From Hyalella azteca (Eukaryota; Arthropoda; Malacostraca; Amphipoda; Hyalellidae), in contig NW_025942297.1 in assembly GCF_000764305.2 (NCBI RefSeq), positions 19,057 through 83,056 of the forward strand: a stretch of DNA of 64,000 bases. Reading direction: 5' to 3'. A model generated the notes under the pieces. The model searched no databases, had not been told where the DNA came from, and saw nothing but the letters and a program-made list of their open reading frames with translations. Shown here piece after piece: positions 56,985-64,000 of the stretch; positions within the stretch are counted from its first letter, which is position 1, and every line of letters begins with the position of its first letter. Both the position numbers and the translations under genes were made by a program.

Positions 56985-57450
56985 TTCGTGGATACAACAA
57001 GCATGCCTCATGCAAGTTCCAGGCTCGTATCGTGGATACAGCACGCATGCCTCACGCAAGTTCCAGGCTCGTATCGTGGATACAACACGCATGCCGCACG
57101 CAAGTTCCAGGCTCGTATCGTGAATACAACAGGCATGCCTCACGTAAGTTCCAGTCTCGTATCGTGGATACAACACGCATGCCTCACGTAAATTCCAGTC
57201 TCGTATCGTGTATACAACACGCAAGCCTCACGCAAGTTCCAGGCTCGTATCGTGGATACAACACGCATGCCGCACGCAAGTTCCAGGCTCGTATCGTGGA
57301 AACAACACGCATGCCTCACGTAAGTTCCAGTCTCGTATCGAGGATACAACACGCACGACTCACGTAAGTTCTAGTCTCGTATCGTAAATACAACACGCAT
57401 GCCTCGCCTAAGTTCTAGTCTCGTATCGCAAATAAAGCACGCAAGCCTTA
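56985..57450. repeat. 44-bp minisatellite, array 2
   Basis: About ten units of the same 44-bp family as 44280-44690 (CA(C/T)GCAAGTTCCAGGCTCGTATCGTGGATACAACACGCATGCCT). CAAGTTCCAGGC and TAAGTTCCAGTC unit variants are mixed in blocks, suggesting higher-order duplication. Confidence 0.94.
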
Positions 57451-57690
57451 TCCACTGGGGAATGAGGCGTCGCTGATTCATGTCTGAGGAACTTTCGGTC
57501 TGACCAAAGTTATTGAAAAATCGACGTTAGCGCCCGCGGTTACTTTGTTTATCAATATTGTGACATTGTGCACAAACGAATGGATCACCGAGGTAGGGGG
57601 GTTGCGGTGGATGCGTTGCCTTGATAGCCGTTATCTGCGACGCCCTCAGCTGCGCGGCTTGAGCAGGAACTTACATCCAACGATTTGAAG
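57451..57690. repeat. Flank shared with the 44.7-kb copy
   Basis: Carries TTGATAGCCGTTATCTGCGA and CGCCCTCAGCTGCGCGGCTTGA, as downstream of array 1. The shared flank is about 100-200 bp, interrupted by diverged sequence. Confidence 0.7.
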
Positions 57691-58024
57691 TTTAAAATAA
57701 GGTGCTATGGCCGGTTAGCACGTTAACTATGGACTGCTAATCCTGTTTTTGAAAAATTCGTTTTGTCAACGGTGTCGTCAACATTTTTTTGTTCTCCTCC
57801 TCCACCCAACATATTGATGATTTTTTCTGACGAATGTTGCAATATGTCTATTAAGGATATGCCGCACGTTGATTTGTTCAGGGACTACTGTCCACTGGCT
57901 GCTCCGTTGCCAGCTGATTAGATGCCCTCCATTCGTTCGTCGCTTGTGCCTCTTTGCCGTCCCAATGTAAACATCTCGCTGCTATTTAGGCCGCTTGCCA
58001 CCAAAACTACTGCGTTGTTGTCAC

Positions 58025-58255
58025 ATGGAGTCAATACTGACGACTGTAACTCGATGGACTCGATACTGCCGACTGTAACTCGATAGAGTCGATACTGCCA
58101 ATTGTAACTCGCTAGAGTCGATACAGCCGACTGTAACTCGCTAAAGTCGATACTGCCGACTGTAACTCGCTAGAGTCGGTACTGCTGAACTGTGACTCGA
58201 TTAAGTCGATACTGCCGACTGTAAGTCGATTGAATCGACTGTAACTCGGCTCCTA
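58025..58255. repeat. 29-bp minisatellite
   Basis: About eight copies of GTCGATACTGCCGACTGTAACTCGCTAGA with point variants (GATAGA, GATTAA). Confidence 0.93.
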
Positions 58256-58551
58256 ATGTACATTTTGTTAGTGGACGTCCAAAGAGTGCCTCTACTGAGT
58301 ACTCTCTAGATTTTTTGCCGCCGTACAGCAGGTCGAGTAACGCAGGGTTTGGTAGTGTGCCGACGACTATTTTATCGGTGATTGAGGGTCTGGTGAATTT
58401 AGGTTAATTGGGATGGAGCGCTAGGTAGAGGAAGAAGTAGGAATTGATGGAGGTTTCTAGTTTATATAAAACTGTCTTGACTATGCAATTAAATTACTTG
58501 AAAGAGTACTGAGTGAAATTTTTTGTTCCATTATAGGGGCCGCCCCAAAGG

Positions 58552-58606
58552 ACAGACAGTCGGCTTAGAGGTGACTCAGGCGCCTATCGGCCACCTAACT
58601 GCAATC
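58552..58606 (+). mobile_element. Short gypsy pol scrap
   Basis: About 50 bp (CAGTCGGCTTAGAGGTGACTC to GGCCACCTAACT) match the complement of 32762-32820, the 5' side of the RNase H fragment there. The match ends abruptly at both sides. Confidence 0.7.
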
Positions 58607-60240
58607 AGCGGCCATATAGGAGCCGAGATGATATTGTGGTACGTTTCACAAAATTCTTTCTGCAGTCTGACATGGAATTTTAAAATAACATGATAGCGAT
58701 AACGGGCGAATAAAAGTAACTACTTATTGCGACATATATCACGTTCCTTATTCCAAACGTGTAACAATGCTTCAAATTCCGCCCGAATGCACTACAGCGA
58801 TCTGCCAGATGCAGCACTAGTAACTGCAAGGCAACCAACTACAAAGTTCTAACCACAGTCCACTAACCAGTGTTCCGTCTGACAGCGTGGTTGACGGCGA
58901 TTTGTGGGCTGTGTCCGAGGTTGCACTCATGACATTGAACTCAGTATATTAAGCTCTACCTGAGGATCGGGTTTCGTGACTAAGGTAGTGAGGGATATGT
59001 AAGACACATCTGTCCAGATAACGTGTCTTGTAAACCGGGTGGTAATACAGAGTAATGACACAAAGGATTAAGGTACGGCGTCATCCGTAAGGGCGGAGAG
59101 TTATACCGACACGCTACATCGCGGAGTGCTTATCAGCCACTGAGGGGCTTTACTTGAGGTTGCTTGACGTTATATAAGCTTCGCTTCCGTCTTGATCGCG
59201 TGATCGATCACGTGTCTTTGTGACACATATGTTGTATGGCAAGGTCTCAGTGACACCGTGGACTCAATGGCTAACTAGGTCTGCTGGTAAACACATTAGG
59301 ACTTGTTTCCGCGACCTACTCTCGGACAGCTGTGTACAGATTTATGATGGAAAACTGGCATTTTAACAGAGGTAAGAAGGAAAACGTGCATCTGAGTATG
59401 TTATCGTTACTTTTTATGTCAAAGTGTAGGAGAAAATTGATTTTCACCTGTGAATTATGATAGATTTATTAGCACGCAATAAGCATGACTCATCGCTGCA
59501 CGAGTATCGTGCATGGCTGGCTTTCACTCCAAGGACCTCACGAGTCACAACTGTTCGAAGAAATTTTCTTCATTTGTGCAAACGACATTGGTGACCGAAC
59601 TTAGTCGCCACCAACTTAGGTTGTTACTTCACCTAGATGCTTTCTTTTGTTTGGTGCACAAAATTAGTAGCTAGACGCGTAAAATGTTCAACTAGGTTAG
59701 GTGGTGTTAGCTTGCTAGTAACATTGCGCATTTCTAACAAGTCGGCAACCCACCGTACGGTAAGGAACTCAGACTACAAACGGCCTCATGTTCTTTATAG
59801 TATGTAGGAATTTATTACCTTACTGGCTGCATAACAGGTCTTCTTTGATATGTTAATGATTTCAGTGAGTGAGTTTGTGGTATTAAGACTGGAACTGGTT
59901 CTATCTGTTGATTTGCTTGCAACTGAAACAGTTTGTTAACGGAACAAGTAAGCTTTCAAAAATGATTATTGCATGCTTCCTTTGGCATCATTAAATTTAA
60001 AATAATCCTACGAGAGCTCTGCATTAATGCAATGATGGGCCACTTTTTAATTTTTATTTTATTTGTAATGCATTTATTTTATGAAACTGCCGTGAATAAT
60101 TCAGTTTCTCAATAACTTTAAAATAGATAAAAGAAATTACTTTGAAAATATGGTTTTGAATTCTTAATTCCTATAGAAATGAATATATTATCAAATTATT
60201 TAGGTTTTATAATGTTAAATTTTCTTATCTTTCCATTCAG
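58607..60240. other. Interval without recognisable genes
   Basis: No open block with domains. Near 59588, ACATTGGTGACCGAAC resembles an LTR/primer-site junction but has no supporting LTR. AT content rises after 59950. Confidence 0.35.
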
Positions 60241-60341
60241 GCAATGAATACTCCACTGGAGGAACTAAGGAATATTTGTTGCACTGCCATGCTACACCAA
60301 ACCTAATTCTTGGTAAATTCCAGGCAAGAAAAGCTCAAAAC
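60241..60341 (+). CDS. Possible internal exon, unidentified
   Basis: A good acceptor (TTATCTTTCCATTCAG, ends 60240) and donor (AACG|GTGAGAG or AAC|GGTGAG, about 60342) bound a block open in one frame that reads NEYSTGGTKEYLLHCHATPN and then LILGKFQARKAQN. The splice-site quality and protein-like composition favour a real exon. I cannot assign the family, and no companion exon was found within 1 kb. Confidence 0.45.
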
Positions 60342-61435
60342 GGTGAGAGTCTCATATTATTAGTTGTATATGAGATGCTAGAGTCTAACTGACATCTATT
60401 TTGCTCAATTCTTTTGTACATAAAAGTTTTTTTTAATCTGTAAACATATTGTCTGTTATGTTTATATATACCTAAACCAAAAGCATCAACCTCACATGAC
60501 CAGCATGAGTCCCAGTGAAGAGCTATATTTTATATGAAAACTATGAAACTGCATTTATGAGTTTACAATGATGAAAACTATGTAATGCCTCTGAAACCTT
60601 TACAGATTAACTTAAATACCTTTCCACATTATCTTCCGTGTGAAGCAACTGACTTTTATTGAGACGAGTCGATTTTTTCCAGAGGCAACTTGAATTTGAA
60701 AATCATATGACGCAGACGTCTTTTTAAGTTATTTCAGTAGTCTGTAGTAGTCCAGTAGTAGTTGAATTATTGACTTGAATTAATGTAGAAAGCCGCTTGA
60801 AGCATAAACAATAAATTTTCGAGGATTTGACGATTTAAATATTTATTTATGAATATTTAAATACATATTTTAATATATTTAGTTTTGCTAGTACTCACAA
60901 ACGAAATTGGAAGTCTACGGTCTATTCATTGTTTCGATACCTGCTATTAAAGCCATAACCCCTAGTCTAGCTATGCCCGTTCTCGTTTCAAATACACGAG
61001 CAATCATCCACGTGAAATTGTCTGTAAAAACACGCTCCATAAAACGCTTGACCTTGACTGTCTATCGCCGTAAATCTCTGCCAGATCTCTCTGAATAATG
61101 TGAAATGGAATTTAGTATTTCAATTTGCGCTATTTAACTCCTGACGAACCTAATTCTATATTTACCTCGTACTGGCATCCATGAAGGTGCAGCCATTGTG
61201 TTTCGGCAAGTTTTACACAAGTATGGCACTTCTATATGACATAATACTTCCACTACAAGAGTTAACTTTGTGCAAACATATTTCAGGGTTGCGAAGTGGC
61301 CGATGTAGCGTCCCAGTCGTCCGTCCCAGTTTGATGGTCTGCAAGTCCCAGTTCGGTGGTGCGGTCGCAAAGGTGACCGCACCACCAAAGTTCAATTGTA
61401 CCACCAAAGTTCAATTGTACTGGGTTTCTAGTGCT
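60342..61435. other. Interval with no firmly supported gene
   Basis: A 63-residue plus frame (60907-61098, MEVYGLFIVSIPAIKA...) and a block after acceptor-like CATATTTCAG (about 61290) are open but unrecognised. CACCACCAAAGTTCAATTGTAC is partly duplicated at 61380-61419. Confidence 0.3.
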
Positions 61436-62300
61436 GGTACGGTGGAAGAATGCATGATGCTGGAGACGTGGAAGAATGCATGGTAGTGTGACGTGGTAGA
61501 ATGCATGGTGTTGTTGACGTGGAAGAATGCATGATACTGGAGACGTGGAAGAATGCATGGTAGTGTGTCGTGGTAGAATGCATGATACTGGAGACGTGGA
61601 AGAATGCATACGGTGCAGTGACTGTCTCTTATACACATCTAGANGTGACGTGGAAGAATGTATGGTGCTGGTGACGTAGAAGAATGCATGATACTGGAGA
61701 CGTGGAAGAATGCATGATACTGGAGACGTGGAAGAATGCATATGGTGCTAATGATGTGGGAGAATGCATGGTGCTGGTGAGGTGGTAGAATGCATGGTGT
61801 TGGTGACGTGGTAGAATGCATGATGCTGGTGAGGTGGTAGAATGCAAGGTGCTGGTGAGGTGGTAGAATGCATGGTGCTTTTGGTGTGGTAGAATGCATG
61901 GTGTTGGTGACGTGGAAGAATGCATGATGCTGGTGAGGTGGTAGAATGCATGGTACTTTTGGTGTGGTAGAATGCATGGTGTTGGTGACGTGGAAGAATG
62001 CATGGTGCTTTTGATGTAGTAGAATGCATGGTGTTGGTGACGTGGTAGAATGCATGATGCTGGTGCGGTGGTAGAATGCATGGTGCTTTTGGTGTGGTAG
62101 AATGCATGGTGTTGGTGACGTGGAAGAATGCATGGTGCTATTGATGTGGTAGAATGCGTGGTGTTGGTGACGTAGAAGAATGCATGGTGCTGGTGAAGGG
62201 AAGAATGCATGGTGCCTTTGGTGTGGTAGAATGCATGGTGCTGGTGAGGTGGTAGAATGCACGGTGCTGGTGAAGTGTAAGAATGCATGGTGTTGATGAC
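61436..62300. repeat. 26-bp minisatellite
   Basis: Over 30 units around GGTGGTAGAATGCATGGTGC plus TGGTGA, with A/T and G/C variants at fixed positions. Long minus-strand open frames (Met-His-Ser-Thr-Thr-Ser-Pro repeats) come from the array, not from a gene. It is broken at 61622-61644 by adapter sequence. Confidence 0.96.
61622..61644. other. Nextera mate-pair adapter relic and N
   Basis: CTGTCTCTTATACACATCT (61622-61640) is the Tn5 mosaic-end sequence used in Nextera libraries; the next AGA and the N at 61644 match the first bases of the mate-pair junction adapter. It is an assembly artefact inside the 26-bp array. Confidence 0.97.
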
Positions 62301-62519
62301 ATTAATGCTATAAAATGGTGAGCTCCTGTTATTGAGGGACAATGTTGCGTCCGTTGATTTTTCCATTTGTATTTTGGCTTGAATTAGGTTATCAACTTGA
62401 ATTATGTAAATTCATTTCGAAGCGGAAAGATTTCCAGGTTCTGAACGCTTTGTATCGTTTTCAAATTACATTATTGTGCCACTGATTGTATTTTCTTATT
62501 GTTTCCTCCTATCTTCGCT

Positions 62520-62830
62520 GAAACAGATACAGGTAACTTGGGTCATCGTGTGTCCCCTTCCTGCCTCCTTATAGAGGGGGCAGGTTGGGGCGTTTATTTT
62601 TGTCGCTTGTTTAGTCCGGCCTTGCCTCTCTGGAAAGCATCAGGCGCTTAACACGCGCTCCCCACGATCGCCCCAAGCTCGCCAGGTATTCGACAAGAAT
62701 TTAATTCTGCGCTTATTTTGCTCCGGCTACCGGAACCTAAAGCGGACAAGGAGCCACTAATTTACGCGCCAGGCGATCTTGGGGCGTCCTTGTGCCAGTG
62801 GCTGACAGGAATGAAAATTTTGGTAGGGAA
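62520..62830. repeat. Dispersed repeat, copy 2 (related to 30925-31210)
   Basis: Same orientation and order of matches as copy 1: CCTTCCTGCCTCCTTATA-type start, GCGCTTATTTTGCTC, ACCTAAAGCGGACA, CTTGGGGCGTCCTTGTGCCAG, GGCTGACAGGAAT. Clearly diverged. This copy adds an internal near-inverted pair, CGATCGCCCCAAGCTCGCCAGG versus GCCAGGCGATCTTGGGGCG. Confidence 0.6.
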
Positions 62831-63034
62831 AGTTATGTGACATGAAACGGCAGTTAATTTAACTGTTTATCTTATAAAAAACGTGGTTCAATCAAAAGGA
62901 TATGTGGATGTACTAGGCGAAATTGCACTGACTTGCATCAACTCGAAAAATTTAGTTTCATGTAGCGATTGGAATTTATTTCATTGGGAAACGATTTTGC
63001 CCTCATTTTAGAGAAACGCTATGTTAAAATGGTT

Positions 63035-63306
63035 ACTAAAAAACTAACAACGTTATGAAGTTGAAACTTGTTTTTTTTAAAGAAGAACATTTTTATGGTA
63101 ATATTTTATCCTATTACAATATTTTATTATTGTATTAGTTAAAATATTTATTATGTATTAATAATATGTATTAGTTTAAATATTGCATGTAATATTGTAT
63201 CCTAGTTAGTTATTGTATCCTAAAAACTAGGATACAATATTACCATAAAAATGTTCTTCTTTTAAATAAAACAAGTTTCAACTTCATAACGTTCTTAGTT
63301 TTTTAT
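63035..63306. repeat. Foldback with ~75-bp arms
   Basis: AACGTTATGAAGTTGAAACTTGTT...AAAGAAGAACATTTTTATGGTAATATT (about 63048-63107) is repeated in reverse complement at about 63233-63290. The 120-bp AT-rich loop itself has TATTGTATCCTA direct repeats. Likely a small hairpin transposon. Confidence 0.85.
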
Positions 63307-63344
63307 TTATTAACAAATTAAAAGGGTCAGTTAATTATGGTTCA

Positions 63345-63935
63345 CTCCCAGTTAAAATTTAGGGCAGGGAATAGAGCAGGCCGTCGCCGGCTGCAGAGCC
63401 GACGTAGAGACGCGACAGAGCAGCGATAGAGCAGAAATATCCGCTTTAGAGACGATATCGCCAGCCGCGTATCAGCGCTAATTAGCTTCTGAGTACCTGC
63501 CCAGGTGTGCTCTGCCCTGCCGTCACGCAGCCCTTACTGAGCACCGCCTGCTCAAACCTGCCCAACGCCTGCTCTGGGGCGGCTCTGGCAGCGTACGCGG
63601 CAGTTACGCGTCACCGTTTGTCAACAACGATTTAAAAAAAATTGTTCCTTCTCTCTCTGAGATCACCTAGACTTCTCTCTTGCAATGACAGGTTGTATTG
63701 ACATTGGTTACTGACATTCTCTTCGTATTAACTTTAGCAACGTAATTTAGAATAGAACAAATTCAATTATCGAGGAAATATACACATCAAATTACTCACC
63801 GCTATGAACTATCTGCAAACGTCGACTGAAGCTCCGGGATTCGAACGCAGATTCTCCGCGTCGTACTCCACGCCTGTACCAGTTGACCGCGCGGACACCT
63901 TACCATGTTAGGCTCTATGAACTTGATTAAATAGG
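63345..63935 (-). mobile_element. ~550-bp element with tRNA-like head (copy 2, inverted)
   Basis: Reverse complement of the 24636-25182 element. The head lies at 63833-63910 on the minus strand with GCGTTCGAATCCC (box B) and a degenerate box A. Shared landmarks are CTGGCGATATCGTCTCTAAAG, GAGCAGGCGGTGCTCAGT and TGTATATTTCCTCGATAATTG. The box B here is closer to consensus than in copy 1. Confidence 0.68.
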
Positions 63936-64000
63936 GATTTTAATAAAATATATTTTATATATAGAGAGAGAGACGTTTCCTATCGTCTCATATCTTTTAA

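Noticed and set aside
59585..59610. ACATTGGTGACCGAAC as an LTR/primer-site junction
   Set aside because: No LTR-like TG...CA block or second copy supports it.
60907..61098. 63-residue plus-strand frame as a small gene
   Set aside because: Moderately protein-like but without homologue, splice or promoter evidence.
15654..62300. CRISPR-like arrays
   Set aside because: The arrays are gapless minisatellites without unique spacers, in animal DNA.
61639..62366. A 207-245 residue minus-strand His/Ser/Thr/Pro repeat protein
   Set aside because: Derived from the 26-bp minisatellite, and one version reads through adapter sequence and an N.
63833..63910. Functional tRNA gene on the minus strand
   Set aside because: No acceptor stem pairs, and the same sequence heads a dispersed repeat at 24.66 kb.

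Overview
The window looks like AT-rich, repeat-rich animal nuclear DNA, most likely from an arthropod. There are no bacterial-style operons. Candidate coding exons are short, separated by introns and, in the clearest gene, much more GC-rich than the DNA around them. Most of the rest is transposable-element remains, foldback elements and minisatellites. A 326-bp N gap (43735-44060) and a sequencing-adapter relic (61622-61643) show it is a short-read draft scaffold. A polyneopteran insect such as a stick insect is only a guess.

Region 1 (about 1.67-14.96 kb) is a badly decayed Polinton/Maverick (adintovirus-like) provirus with all genes on the plus strand. In order it holds a protein-primed DNA polymerase B, a phospholipase-A2-like domain, a retroviral-type integrase, an unknown ORF, a minor-capsid-like ORF, a double-jelly-roll major capsid protein, a small Gly/Ala-rich protein, an adenain-type protease, a coiled-coil (fibre-like) region and an FtsK/HerA-type packaging ATPase. 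Every gene has stops or frameshifts. A 212-bp MITE sits in the polymerase gene. A 2.3-kb LTR element (11985-14303, minus strand, 4-bp TSD TTGC) is inserted in the ATPase gene just after its P-loop.

Region 2 (15.6-19 kb) holds the last four exons of an unidentified GC-rich plus-strand gene (16763-18899). Minisatellites lie in or next to its introns (21-bp, 16-bp and about 33-bp units), and a SINE-like insert with a 10-bp TSD interrupts the first array.

Region 3 (19-36 kb) is repeat debris: a Ty3/gypsy remnant with integrase upstream of reverse transcriptase (21.4-23.65 kb), hairpin elements, a 550-bp element with a tRNA-like head (24.64-25.18 kb, inverted copy at 63.35-63.94 kb), a palindrome cluster (26.47-26.61 kb), nested tandem duplications (27.24-28.26 kb) and a second gypsy fragment bracketed by inverted minisatellites (31.2-32.98 kb).

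Region 4 (36-52.5 kb) has a probable 5' LTR, several minisatellites, two TTAA-flanked non-autonomous transposons (41714-42791 and 50805-51381), a 44-bp array copied at 57 kb, a THAP-type zinc-finger start at 47558, a TA-flanked element (48173-49452) and a 380-bp foldback (52.04-52.42 kb).

Region 5 (52.5-64 kb) has a few isolated possible exons, a 1.1-kb TIR element with an internal 160-bp satellite and a tRNA-like segment (55537-56644), more minisatellites (including the one carrying the adapter relic), and a foldback at 63.04-63.31 kb. No intact protein-coding gene can be claimed in the window.
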